Assembly: GCA_016165875.1 (NCBI GenBank)
Contig: JABBOT010000002.1
Location: 23,636,265-23,700,264 of the forward strand
DNA: 64,000 nt
Direction: 5' to 3'
Source of the DNA: Acanthopleura granulata
Lineage: Eukaryota; Mollusca; Polyplacophora; Chitonida; Chitonidae
The translations under genes and the position numbers were made by a program. Positions 48,501 through 60,889 of this stretch are shown piece by piece. Within the stretch, counting starts at the first letter, position 1, and the number at the start of each line of letters is the position of its first letter. The notes beneath the pieces were generated by a model. That model ran no database searches. It had not been told where the DNA came from and worked only from the letters and a program-made list of their open reading frames with translations.

Positions 48501-51500
48501 TCCTAGTGACTCCCAATCTTTATTTAATTATTTATTTCATATTTGACTATTAAATCACAAATTCTAGAAGCTATAAAAAAGATTCATCACTGCACAGCTG
48601 GATGCAGAATACTAGGCCATTTTGGGGCTGATATCTTTTTGTAAGGCTAAGCTCTAGACCATTTGAGAATTTCATGATATACAAGTATTTATACGATTTT
48701 CCACCTGACAGGAAAACTAGTGAGTCTCTGATTGTGTTTGTAAAAATACTCACTGATGGATGAGGCAAGCAAACCAGTGTTACTGTAGAAAAAACCACGT
48801 ATATCTAACCCTAGAGTCATAAACAAGGGGAGAATTCCGTTACCCTGCAGAGTCTCGTTTTGGCTTGTCCGGTATGAACACCTTGGTTAGCATCAGTTGG
48901 GCAGGAGCTCTGGTAACAGAACCAACCATACCATCAGGCCAGGCATACATGCGACAGCTTATACTTTCAAATACATAACCATTCTGTTGTGTGTCTTATT
49001 TGCAGTTCTGTTTTACATCAGCAAAGACATCAAAAAATATATCTATACACAGTATGCTATGCAGAAACTTTTCTATACTCCAATAACTCGTAATATTATA
49101 TAGTGTAATGCTGGAAGTTGTCCATAAGTATTTGTGCAACTTACTTTATAAAATGCACCTTCATGGCCGATCCCTTGAACGACATGGCCACTGATCCAAA
49201 CATCATCTCCTCGAGCATCTTGACATCAGAGCCCGGCCGTGAATACTGACATACAGACATACACACATATTAACACACAGCCTTTCAAAGCATTTCAACT
49301 AAATCTTCTCACACATTCCACCATGTTACTTTCCATATTTCAATAATAGCCCAATTCACCTTTATTTGGTACTGCTAAATTTGGACGGGGCGTGAGCACC
49401 AGGATCTCAACAGGTGAGTTCCAGACATCACAGATAGTACAGAGACATACATCACTGCAAATTCTGCAGTGTCAATCAGCACCTAAAATGTACATGTAGA
49501 TCTTGTTTTTTACATTAATACATTAAATTAATATTTTTAACATACACACAATGGCCATGTTGAGGTGAGTCAGTTGGGGTTTGAGCCAGCCCATCTATGA
49601 CTAGACAGAAGTCAGATACATGTAGCCAGTAGATTCTATCCTGTTACGTGTGTATTAATGTATAAGTATCATACACGGGTGAATTCATCAGGCGCTACCT
49701 GGTATTTAGGCCCAGGTTTACTGGGCTCTGACTCCCCTTTCCCGCTCTTGGGACAGCCTTGGTTACGAGAGCGAAGTATTAGTCTGGAGGCTTGGCACTT
49801 CCCATGATCCCCCTGAAAATACAGGAAATTGAACCAATTTTTGTCAGCGGTACACGCACTTTATTTAATGACAGAAAAAAAGAAGAAAAGAGTTACTTCC
49901 AATGCTGACTTGACCATTATTACATGTGTACTTGTTATGGGTCTGTAATCTGCCAGCATCGTATTAAGGAATATTTCAGAGCTCAATTGTCATGTTAAGC
50001 TGTTTGAAATACATGTATAGTAATACATATTTTGATACTGATGGTGATTTACATAGAGATATATATATAGAGACAGATCCACCCTAGCTGTCATGTAGCC
50101 ATGTCAACAGGTTTACACTATACATATCTACTGAATATTCATTAGTCCAGGTCAACCATATTACTTCCTCAACTAGACTTCTCGTACAATTCTGACAACA
50201 CCTGGATGAAGTGAACATTTCTAATTCAAAAACATAACTTGCTATAGATTGTATCACATGTAAATTAACACCACATTTAATTACAAACATGTCTGGTTGA
50301 TTTCATACATAAGACTGAAGCTACATATATGAATACCATATGTTTACTCATCTATAAAATTTTAAATCGTAAAGTTTTGAAATTATTAAATACATGTATG
50401 TCAGATGTACATGTAAGCTGGGCACAATACTAGCAAGTCTCGTAACTGTTGCAAAAACTTAAGAATTCAAATCTTCTTTTTTTTTTTTTAAATAACTAAT
50501 TTATGTAACTAAATTAAAATTTTCACACGTCTACATGCAACACAGACAAATGAGGTCACATGATTTTTCAGATTCTGAGGCAAATTTTTCACAGACACGA
50601 CACAGGTTTTTAAGTTTACCTGATATAGACATCAAAAACATGACTGGCAAAGAATTTAATAATGAGGCCCCTGTTAATTTGTTACAACACATTATCATAA
50701 TCTATGTGAACATGGAAAGTGTGTTAGCAACATGTTAATGTCTGTTAGCTCTATTCCAGTGACACGAGTAACAATAGTCAGGACTGTCTGTCACTGTCTG
50801 TCTTATTAATTAACACTCAGACAGAATACATAATTTATAACTTAATAACGCATCATAAAATATGGTTCATGTACCCAGGATCAGTCACTCAGTGCTAATT
50901 ATAAGTCAGTGCAACTGACAGAACAATTCATTACACAGAATCTACACATTAAACACTTGCACCTATACACCGGTATGTATAATTAGTGTAAGATTATTAA
51001 TTCTTTCCGTACACTCTACCCTTTTTGAGCCAGACGTAGTGGCATATGTGTGAGCATGTAGCAGTGTGCTAATTACGGCAGAGACAGGGCTGGATCTGAC
51101 CTACATTACATTTCTCCGATCTCATGACCCTGACATATGACAATCATATGACACATGGAAGGATGACCCAGTGAAGGTAAACAATAACCCCATGCAACTA
51201 CTCACTCTTGTACACAATGGACGAGGCCTACAGAGGCAACCTGCAGGTGTACCAGTTATATGTGGATGTGCTAAACCCTGCCACCTGCAGTACCTGCATG
51301 CAAACTGTACAAGTATACTATATGTTAACCATTGTTTATTCAACATTTTGCAATTGTTCAAAACTGACAGTAGTTTGTGTAAAAGCTTTGTAACAGCTTT
51401 GGCAGCCAACTACATGTAATAAAAACTGAGCTGACTTAAACACTTACATTCTACATGTACACTTCCCGGGTTATCCTTATTGCAGTTCTCATACCTATAT

Positions 51501-54500
51501 ATATATATACATACTGTGCATACATGGCCTAAGACGTGTTGATATACATGTACAACAGTTCTGATGTGCTCAGATGTAATATGTCAGCGCAGTGCTGAAT
51601 ATAACACTAACACAATTGATACACAAATTAAGTAATATTTACAGAGAATGACTTGGATTTATGAAACATGACATGTCATATCCACGAGTAATTAAATGAG
51701 TGACTTCAACATCTCATGTCAATCTGCATAACACAGACATTTGCTGTGACGGTACATGTCTGGTGTATATGCTGTAGGCCTAACGTGCGAACTTCAGCTC
51801 TGATAACATCTCCAGTATTGTGTCATTAGATAACAATAATTAAGTACTTGATCAATTAAACGTTTTAATTAATTAAACAAAAATGTTTCTGTTATATGAC
51901 GAGAAGTCCAAGGTGCTAAAGTGCTGCCGCCACAGGAACATGACACCCCATCCAGATGCATTATACTGATGCCAGGCCTACCCGTCCTATTTCATTGCTC
52001 TAGTGCTAAGCTCCAAGCAAGGAATCAACAAATATGAGTTATATTTTTTATTGCTCATCCAATATTGCGAACCATACGAAACCTTCGGGGACACTAAATA
52101 TTCACACATACATATAGGACAGGTGCATGTGTACAGGTGTGGACAAGAGATCATTTTTCATTTGCAAAATTTGCAAATGTGTAATGAGTTTCCCAATTAA
52201 ATCTGAATTAAAGGAATACTATTCACAATTGTACACAAAATAATATATGAATTTATATATAAATGTCCAAATGAGCAGAATGGGATTAATTTGAACATGA
52301 GCTCTAGGCATGAACAATTTGCCATGATATGGCTGAAATTTTCCAGATGTGGCATTAAGTCGTATATGTATTTTTCTAATCTTGACAATTTTAATGTAAC
52401 CCCCATGTATTTTTGCGAAGAAGCATGTGCCCGTTCAAATCAATGCAATGAAGTCAGAGTGCAAATACCTGCAGAGGTGTAAAGGTGACTGAACAGTAAA
52501 ACTGTTAAATGATATCCTTATCAGTTCAATTATACATATAGATGTATCTACATGTATGTACCCGTATACAAGTACCTACATTTATCTGAGGATCTGATTT
52601 ATTACTTGTGTCAACACTTGAGAAAAGAAATCCTTCTAGCCATATCTGTTTACTGACCCAAGGTTGACCCTATATGCAGATGTAACTAGGGGAGCCAATC
52701 CATGTCGCAGTGACCCAACAAAGCCTATAAGCCTCCTTCTGATAACAAGCTTTCTGGTACATTGTATCAAATGTTTGCATGTGTACATGTACAAATATCC
52801 TTCTCACTCAGAGGTATTGGAGCCTTACACCCTGTTTACAGGCAGTCATACATACAGCCATTGCAATAAGCATATATCCATACTGTGCATGTATGTATAA
52901 AACAAATGTACATTAACCCCTTTACCGTCCCAAACCTTTACTTTCATGAAATGTAAGTGTGCTTTTCATGCATACGTAACTGTCTTAATCACATCCAAAT
53001 TATTAGCTGGAATTACATCCTGGTCATTTAGTGAGAAGTGTGATGACAACTCATCTCTTCAAAAAGAAGAACTTGAATTGTTCTTGTAATTTTGTAAACA
53101 TGTAATTAATACTGAGTTAACTGATTTATTTACTTATTTGATTGGTGTTTTACGCCATAATCTAAAATATTTCACTTATACAATGGCAGCCAGCATTACA
53201 ATGGGAGGAAATTAGACAGAGCCTAGGGGAAACCCACGACCATGCACAGGTTGCTGGCAGACCTTCCAACATACAGCCGTAGAGGAAGCCAGCATGAGCG
53301 GGACTTGAACTCACAGCCACCGCATTGGTAGGAGGCTTCTGGGTGACTGGGCTGATTTAACTGAGGAAGTCAGTCCTGAATGCATGTTGCATAACACTGA
53401 ATTGTTGAAATGTGTTTGTTATCCAAAATGCTTCAACACGGTTAATAATCAATCGTGACCTGAAATTCCAGCCCTATTTATCAACATTAGGTGTCTGGGA
53501 GGATAAAAGGTAAATTCTTGAGACAAGGCATCAGAAAATAATATCAATCTGATCTGTTGTTTGTCATAAAATACAGTGCATGTGGGGGTGAACTAATACA
53601 GACGCGTATCTGTATTTGATGTTCTAATAGACCCTAACATGTGAGCAGGATCAATCTCAATCCTGAACTCATCCTACATTAGAATAATGAATGGGAAAGT
53701 ATTACCTAAACTATCCATTCTTGTGAATGAAATCCATATAATCTCATTAGATTGCTGAAATTACTTCCACTTAAGTTTGGTGTTGGTGAGCTGTGGAACG
53801 TTGAAAATAATTTGGCCAGTAGATTAGGGTTTACAAAAGAAACTTAATGTGACTGGACTGGTACATATAGAAAATAAATACATTTATTTATTTATTTACT
53901 TGAATGGTGTTTTACGCCATACTTAAGAATATTTCAGTTATACGACATCTGCCAGCATTACGTTAGGAGGACACCAAGCAGGGCCCCGGGTAACCCTGCA
54001 AATTTTATCTGCAGGTTGCTGGCAGACCTTCCTAAGTATGGCCAGAGAGGAAGCTAGCATATCCTGGCTTGAACTCAAAGCGAACACACAGGTGGACTGT
54101 CAATATATCATTCATAATCAGTCAATGTAAAAATGACCAGCTAGCAAAATACTTTAGACCCCCAATCACTAGGTATATGCATTTGAATACTCACAGAATT
54201 GCTGTCATCTATTTTCTTAATTGAATTTGAGTCAAACAGGAGTTGTCTGCCCCGCCGATCATTGTCACCAAAGATAATCAGGCGGATCTTATTTCTCTCT
54301 AGTTTTGGGCATTTCCACCTGGAAAAGACAAAAATGTTTCATTTATCACCGTTATTCAATTATATGTTTCGATTATTTATTGCAATGCGTTTTAATCCGT
54401 ACACACGAAAATTTTACTTTGACAATATGGCTGGAGAAACCAGGCAGGTGGAGATCACCTTCCCTCACCAAATGGTGTACAGCTGCAGCAAGCCATCTAG

Positions 54501-56653
54501 AGCTGGATTTGAACATGTAACCTTGGGCAAGTTGAATACTGATAACGGATACATGTACTTGCATATGTACACCACAGACTGAGCAAATGGCCATTCTTTC
54601 ACTGTCCATCTATTATACCTTAATTCCTCAACCTTTTCTCATGTGGAAGAGTAACTTTCAGTGAAATTTGTGCACATTTTAAATTTGATTTCAGAGACAA
54701 AATTGGTTGGATTGGCCAATTTCAGGGCTTCACAAAAAGCATAATTTCATCTATGAACAGAGAAAAATGCCTTCAGAATCTGCTTGAGCAAACAACCTTG
54801 AAAAGGTTGAAGAAGTCACTAAGTCACACTTGAGTTCATAAACAGTGAGAGCTTGAGAGTCTACATATTCCCTGCCCACAGACAGGTTTGTACTTGTACC
54901 AAATGTCATGTAGCAAATGAAAGACCAATGTCTTAACAGTTCTGCCATATCCTGGACCACAAAATATAAAATAAATAATGTGATATATCTCTGGCTACCT
55001 GTCACAGTAATTTGTAGAGTACAAATGAGGAAGGCTGGTCCCAAGTTTGTCTTGAAACTTCTCTTTCAAACCTCCCACTGATGAAATCTCCCAAATATTT
55101 GATAATGAAAAGTTCTTCATCACCATGATGTTATAGTTCCAGTACAATTCCACTATGTCTTTATATACAGGTAAGCTGACAATTTCCTTCCAGGAGCTGA
55201 CTTTTGTAATTGAATCGCGGCCACTTAATCAACAAGTTGAGCTCAGATCCACACTTATTTGGTCAATGAAAAACATGCTGAACAATCCTCTGAATAAATA
55301 TCCCACACTTTGTCAGTTACTGTACTGACACTTTCAAAGATCACTGAGAATAATCCTGTCAAAAAACGCATCCAATCTACGGGTTTAGATATACAATGTA
55401 CATGTGCATCAGCATAAAGAGTGACCGTCTTCCTGCAACTACCCATGCTACATCCTCATGCGTCTTACACATGCTCACATTCAGGTGATCAATGCCATGT
55501 GACAGGCCATCGGCTCACAGGTAACAAGTCATTAACATATTTCCACCTGCATATGTAGCTGTGAATTCACTTTCCACACAACTAAAAAAGTGCAAGATCC
55601 TGCTGAGAAAATGCAAAACTGATGTCCTCCATAAAAAAAAAGAAACGCCACAAGTAGAAAGGAAATTCTATGAATAAATCAAGCACATGTGCTGAACAAA
55701 GCACAAATAGACTTATATAAATTCAACAGTAGCCCATGTGGCCTAACTCACATGACCTATTGTGTTATCTTCAGATCACATGACTGTCATACATATATAC
55801 ACCCCCACCCACACTACCCAGCCCACAACTGACCAGGATATCAGTTATTCCTATTCACTGTAATACCTAAAAGAGGGTGTGTACCTGTCATCATGCTCCT
55901 CAGCTGGTACAAAACATCGTAAAACGTGCCTACATGTAATAATTATGAAGTAAAGGTAACGCCCCCATCGTTATTACTATCACTGAGATACTTAAGACAT
56001 TACAACTTCGTAATTATTATTACTGAACTCGCTTTATGGTGTGAGTGTAAAACACTGAATAGAAGAGTCGTCATTACATAACCTTTAATTGTCAGTTATT
56101 ACAGAAAAAGCAAGCTTTCTGAGGAAGTTCCACCCCACTCAAAGTAACCCTCTGCCAAACCATCATAACGTGCTACAATACACACTCCCGTTTCCTAGCC
56201 GTAATGACTCCTTTATCATACATGTACATGCCACATGACTGAAGCATCGATAGAAATCAAGAGCGATTTAGTGAATTAACTGATCAGCAGATATCACTAT
56301 TTAACTCTACAGCAACTGGATATACGGACCACTAAAGCCATTCATCTCCACCTGCCCCACATATGTACATGCACTAGTTGAGATCAACACTTAGACGAAG
56401 TCTATCATGTATGTGAAACTGTGGAATGCAACGTGCGCTATATTTAGACACTACTACAGCACCATGTATAACCGGTCGGGTGGTATGTTTACTAAGATAT
56501 ATGATTCTTACAAATCCACTGTGGCAATGTTGTGCCCTCTGAGATATGCAGTATAATCGAAAATACTCACTTGGAGTTTGTATCATTTGGGTTCCATTTG
56601 TTACCATTGTTTCTGAACGCTTTTCGGCCCTGGAACAGTCTTATCAGAGCCAT
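39560..56653 (-). CDS. FNIP: Folliculin-interacting protein (FNIP1/2 orthologue), complete CDS in 20 coding exons
   Basis: FNIP binds folliculin; the complex is a Rag-GTPase GAP on lysosomes and connects AMPK with mTORC1. Coding exons, 5' to 3' on the minus strand: 56653-56571, 54318-54195, 49812-49699, 49245-49145, 48909-48844, 48291-48191, 47376-47296, 46688-46513, 46362-46280, 45505-45385, 44763-44591, 44253-44136, 43896-43844, 43585-42308, 41847-41737, 41326-41155, 40849-40788, 40504-40375, 40065-39938, 39647-39560. All junctions are GT-AG and in phase: 3363 nt, 1120 codons plus TGA (human FNIP1/2 are about 1110-1170). Recognisable blocks are [20 protein letters not shown] (exon 2), [20 protein letters not shown] (exon 4), [13 protein letters not shown] (exon 8), [20 protein letters not shown] (exon 10), [15 protein letters not shown] (exon 12), [20 protein letters not shown] (exons 13-14), [17 protein letters not shown] (exon 14) and [20 protein letters not shown] (exon 19). 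Exon 14 (425 codons) is low-complexity and Ser/Glu-rich, probably disordered. FNIP1 versus FNIP2 cannot be assigned; invertebrates usually have one gene. Confidence 0.96.
45829..46362 (-). repeat. 123-bp tandem duplication of an FNIP exon end plus its splice donor (about 5 copies)
   Basis: The motif gatgccgact recurs at 45829, 45952, 46075, 46198 and 46321, exactly 123 bp apart. Read on the minus strand, each unit carries the end of FNIP exon 9 (residues [14 protein letters not shown] and the following KDKEST), then ACAGA|GTAAGTG, then about 60 nt of intron. Copies 1-4 keep the GTAAGT donor (exon ends 46280, 46157, 46034, 45911). Copy 5 has changed to ACAGATTAAGTT and has lost it. Only the first copy has the real upstream acceptor (CAG at 46365-46363). 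Reading past the first donor meets an in-frame TAA at once. Because 123 is a multiple of three, the other strand shows a long spurious open frame here. Confidence 0.93.
49813..53120. other. FNIP intron 2, proximal part
   Basis: This part of the ~4.4 kb intron holds no repeat unit I could name and no coding frame with a known domain. The TSD-flanked SINE begins at 53121. The splice junctions on both sides are GT-AG. Confidence 0.6.
53121..53359 (-). mobile_element. SINE family A, nearly full length, in FNIP intron 2
   Basis: It runs from the poly-tttatt tail through ggacttgaactcacagccac (B-box region) to the remains of the tRNA-like head. It is flanked by ctgattta at 53121-53128 and 53352-53359. 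It is in the sense orientation relative to FNIP. Confidence 0.85.
53878..54095 (-). mobile_element. SINE family A in FNIP intron 2
   Basis: The tail, the ggaggacaccaagcagggcc block, the caggttgctggcagaccttc block and the ggcttgaactcaaagcg B-box region are recognisable. It is about 100 nt from the exon 2 donor. Confidence 0.8.
54420..54545 (-). mobile_element. SINE family B (second tRNA-related family), degraded
   Basis: It carries ggagaaaccaggcaggtgg and gctggatttgaacatgtaac, the same order of blocks as the copies at 59.0 and 61.9 kb. It lies in FNIP intron 1. Confidence 0.5.
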
Positions 56654-56900
56654 ATTGGAAATCGCCATCGGCAATAATCATCACATGACATGTGCGTTGT
56701 ATTTGCTCCACAGAAAGGCAACTTCCTATTGGCTGTTGTATAAAGTACGGCGCAGTAGATTGGTCAATCTAACATTTTGGCACGCTGCCAAACGTCATGT
56801 GCTTCCCGCCTGACTCACACGCCTTTTACGACATACGGTACCGAGTTATGGCAAACATAAGCACATGACAATCAGTTTTTCTGTTTACAAACCTTTTCAT
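56571..56900 (-). promoter_or_regulatory. FNIP first coding exon and proximal promoter with E-box cluster and CCAAT boxes
   Basis: Upstream of the FNIP ATG (56653) are four CACATG/CATGTG E-boxes: 56682-56687 (within TCACATGA), 56689-56694, 56796-56801 (within TCATGTGC) and 56862-56867. TCACATGA is the classical M-box bound by MITF/TFE family factors. CCAAT in minus orientation (ATTGG on the plus strand) occurs at 56728-56732 and 56759-56763. No TATA box was chosen and the transcription start is unknown. In vertebrates FLCN/FNIP genes are activated by TFEB/TFE3, so the arrangement makes functional sense, but binding here is inference. Confidence 0.45.
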
Positions 56901-58929
56901 TTTTTTCTCAGTTGATACGTTTATCAGCATAAATACTGCGCATTCTTTGCTCAACAATGAATACTTCTAGCAGCACAAATACTGAGCACTTCACATGGCA
57001 ATGATGCACAGTAAAAACCAAGCAGAAACACTAAACCGTAATGGATGGGAATGAACACTTTGAAATCTTAGTTGATAAATAGTGAACATACATGTAATAG
57101 ACCTCAGTGCGAACGATATATACAGCTGTACCGATGTCACATAAATTCCCTAACAGTGTTTCATGTAACACTGAAAGTAGGCTTAATATGTAACATGCAT
57201 GCCATGTCGGTGTTTTTGTAGTGTTCATTGGGCGGGGGGGGGAGGGGCACATATGTGGAGTTATGATCAGAAATATAAATTCTTAAAGATCCGGGCAATA
57301 TAAATTCCGTGTACAAATAATTGCCCCGAAACTTATATAACAGAATTTGTCAGTTTCATTCTACACTAACGGTCAACTCTGTTTACAGACACTGGATGAA
57401 GTTTTTGACAGAAACTTTCAAGTCAGTATCATGAATATACATATAATTGTGAGATCGTAAATTGAATGGACTTTTATATATTGCATGTGCCTGTGAAGAA
57501 TAAGCTCGGAAGGAAGTTAAATTCAGCCCAAGAAAGCAGAACAAGGTGAACAAAATTTACTTGTACATATTTGCGCAAAATTGTGTGATATAATATAGGC
57601 CAGTATGAGACACTACGATCTGTTCCTTTTAACTTGTCACCTATATCCAGCTCTGTGAAACCAGTCAGTCTAACTGCCTAAGTAGTGACACGTAATTCAT
57701 CAAACTGGAGCTCTGCGTATCGATATGTTGGACGTCCGCATTATGACAAGAAAAATGCTGGTAAAATACATTTCCGGCCTAATTCATAAATTATAAAAAA
57801 CTTGCTTCCCATACTGGCTGACGTAATTATTCACAAACAAGTCACAGGTTGGACTCAATGGGCGGAGTCCACTATGTGGATTCCACTATCACTTAAACCG
57901 GGAAAGACTGCTTTTAGCCCTGTTTCTGACGCGGCCATGTTTGAACTTGTTTTCAACTTTTTTTGTATATTATAACGTTAATAAATGAAATTAGACATTT
58001 CTTTTAACTATATGATCTCACGGCATTTATTATACGGCTTCAGAGTTCTATGTTATGAAATTCTGTTATTTAAAAAAAACGAAGTCATTCGCGGCGCACG
58101 TGGTAGTGACTTTGATACTCTTTGTTTTTAACCCAACGGGACGTTGCTATTGTAAAGCAAATCATTCTCCACGCCATCGTTCAGCATGTCACTTGATCGT
58201 GAATAATTTTTGACGTTATTTGAGGAAATGCGTTCTTAGTATAGAAAACAAGCTTATGGAATTTAGCAGTAATTTATAGAAAAAGGGCTCGAAATACATT
58301 TACTCTGCAACAATATGGAGGTCCAACATTTGGGTATGTATAGCTTATAGGGTGTTTAGTGTCACTGACAAAAGGCAATTGTGGCAACGGGTGTGATTGA
58401 TGTTATAGATATAACTGTACATAGGCGACGATACACTCTGTATCTAGGATTCGATTTATAAAATATAATGAAGAATATCAAATGGTCGGCCCGATGGTGT
58501 GAAAGTATCAAAATAAATAATGTAATACGATGGTTTATTAACACCTGTTGCACAAAATTACCTAAATCCAAACAATCCCCACGTGACATATGTATAGGCC
58601 TTATATCAACCATGCAAGCAGTGAGTAAATAACTTTAATAGAATTAAACCAAGAGTATATTGTACTCCTACAGTAGGCTATTTTTAACCTGATAGAAGCA
58701 AATTAGGAAATACATGGCGCTTTGGGCTTGTCCCTAGCTTATGTGGTAAATTGCATCATATAATATATTATACAGTAATACATGCTTATACTTCATAAAG
58801 CTAATTCTGTTTGATTACTGCAGCCTAACGATATCGCTGCAAGCCCAGATAGTCTGTAAGTATATATAGGCCTGTTGCGAGAAGTGGGAAATCGTTGTGC
58901 ATGAGTGTTGCACAAGTGTACCTTTAGAG
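56901..58929. other. intergenic upstream of FNIP, no gene seen
   Basis: AT-rich. A G-run lies at about 57232-57241. No conserved frame on either strand. Confidence 0.5.
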
Positions 58930-59140
58930 TGTTGCCATTATATCTTCGGGAAAAGCCAGACGTGGCAAGAGAAATACCAATGTGTACGTATTCAAGACCA
59001 GGGTAAACCACCGGCCTTCGCCACGTAACCAACAAACTCGTTGACTCAAAAATCTCAGCCGAAGCAGCAGGTACGGTATTGGATTCGAACACACGACCTC
59101 AGTGGTCAAGAACCTGATTGTCGCAATACGTCAGCTCTTT
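58930..59140 (-). mobile_element. SINE family B
   Basis: The blocks aaccaccggccttcgccacg and taaccaacaaactcg are followed by ggattcgaacacacgacctc, the reverse complement of a tRNA-type B box, and a head-like segment up to about 59140. Confidence 0.62.
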
Positions 59141-59149
59141 TGCCATTTT

Positions 59150-59350
59150 ACTGATTTATTTATTTCTTTATTTCATTGGTGTTTTACACCGTATATATTC
59201 AAGAATATTTCACTTATATTTCACGTCGACCAGCATTGTGGTGAGCGGAACCGGGCAGAGCGTGGAGGAAACACATGACCGTGCATCTGCAGGTTTTAGG
59301 CATTGATTGATTTATTTATTTGATTGGTGTTTTACGTCGTACTTTTAGCC
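59150..59350 (-). mobile_element. two truncated SINE family A copies side by side
   Basis: A copy at about 59150-59297 ends at the gcatctgcaggttt block. It is directly followed by a second tail (gattggtgttttacgtcg) at 59299-59350, so one insertion probably landed in or next to the other. Confidence 0.75.
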
Positions 59351-59546
59351 ATTTGAACCAGCAAATGTATGTCCTACTCTCTAAACTCTAGGCCTACCAC
59401 ATGTGTACGAGTGTATAGTACACGATATTGTGTCAACAATGCACATCCACATAACGCTGTGTACCAGCAGTACACACTGTGTAATATGCATTTGCTAAAT
59501 ATATACATTTACAATGACGTGTGTAGGCATATATTAGTAATCGAGG

Positions 59547-59810
59547 GCCTCCGTGGCTCAGTCAGTTAGGGCGCTAGAGCAGCACAATGATCCAGAAGCC
59601 TCCCACCAATGCGGTCGCTGTGAAATTCAAGTCCAGCTCATGCTGGCTTCCTCTCCGGCCGTAGGTCTGCCAGCAACCTGCCGATGCTCATGGGTTTCCC
59701 CCTGGCTCTGCCTGGTTTGCTCCCACGATAATGCTGGCCGCAGTCGTATAAGTGAAATATTCTTGAGTACGGCGTAAGATACCAATGAAATAAACACATA
59801 AATTTTAGTG
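59547..59810 (+). mobile_element. SINE family A, full length with tRNA-like head
   Basis: This is the reference copy for the family in this window. The head has tggctcagtcagttagggcg (A-box-like) and attcaagtcc (B box). The body has gcttcctctccggccgtagg and ctctgcctggtttgctccca, and the tail ends accaatgaaataaacacata. The A and B boxes are those of an internal RNA polymerase III promoter of tRNA type. Confidence 0.9.
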
Positions 59811-60199
59811 ATCCACAACAGTGGATCTGGGAATTTGTACCTTCGTCCAACAGAGCATATTAAGCATTTTCTAGTTGTATAACGGAGGAGCTTTTTTTAT
59901 AATTCATCATATTGCGGATGCCATTTTCCTGTAAAACGTATAATGTTTTTTACTGGGCTTTTTCATTTCAAAAAGAAGTGTATTTGTGACTAAAACACCC
60001 GCATTATATGTGAATGCACGGCGATATAGTATTTAATGTACAGTTGAATGAAACGATAAGTGTTCAACATCGTACATATATATCTGTAATGAGGACTTTT
60101 TATTTAGAGGTACGATGACGGTGCACCAAAACAGTTTTACACATAAAGTAATGGATGCTCAACTTTACAACTTTGTATTAATGTAACTTGAAAACTTGA

Positions 60200-60885
60200 A
60201 ACCGGATTTCCGAAATAGGCCGATATACCGCCCACCTCTTGGCAGCTTAAAAAGAATTGTGAGGCAAGTACCTGACGGGGTGAATTACTTTGTAAACATT
60301 GGACATATTGTCTTGAAAATTAATAATTTACAAGTTTAGGTCGTATATACGCTAGGCCGTCGCAGGCAAAAACTTTAGGGACAATATGTATAGGCCTACT
60401 CGCCCAGATGGGTTGTGAGGACAAAATCACATATGTACACCTCGAAGTACCTCAACAGGGTTAACCTTGTAAATCGTGTGACTAACGACCTGTGGTTACC
60501 GAGGAAGATATACTGTACATACCCATATATGTAATGCAATACCACGCCTCTTGTGGACTTCCGTGCACAAAATCACGTCTACGGCTAGACAGTTAAAGTG
60601 ATTCCACCATACCCGTTAGTTCGTTACGATGGGAGGGGGCTGAAGTGGAGGGATAAAATTAACGAAGATCTATTACGGTGTATTCCTCAAAGAGTTACCT
60701 CCCCTGAAATTCAGATATTTGATGCATTGCAGCTGGGTGGTTTTCGGACATTTCCCTGTGGATCCAGATGAATGTCACAAACTGATGAAAATGGACGTCA
60801 GCGTTAAATGTAACTGAACTAAATGACCCTTGCCTATTTCCTCGTTTAATGTTTATATTTATAGCAACAGGACACACAAGTGCAG
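60200..60885. repeat. tandem duplication, copy 1 (~690 bp)
   Basis: It matches 60.89-61.57 kb directly. Landmarks: ccgaaataggcc at 60210 and 60902; caaagagttacctcccctga shared; and gtttatattt at 60851 versus 61535. Divergence is moderate with small indels. No convincing gene. Confidence 0.85.
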
Positions 60886-60889
60886 GCTT

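Noticed and set aside
59547..59640. tRNA gene
   Set aside because: A- and B-box-like words are present, but the segment continues into a SINE body and lacks a proper cloverleaf. It is the SINE head.
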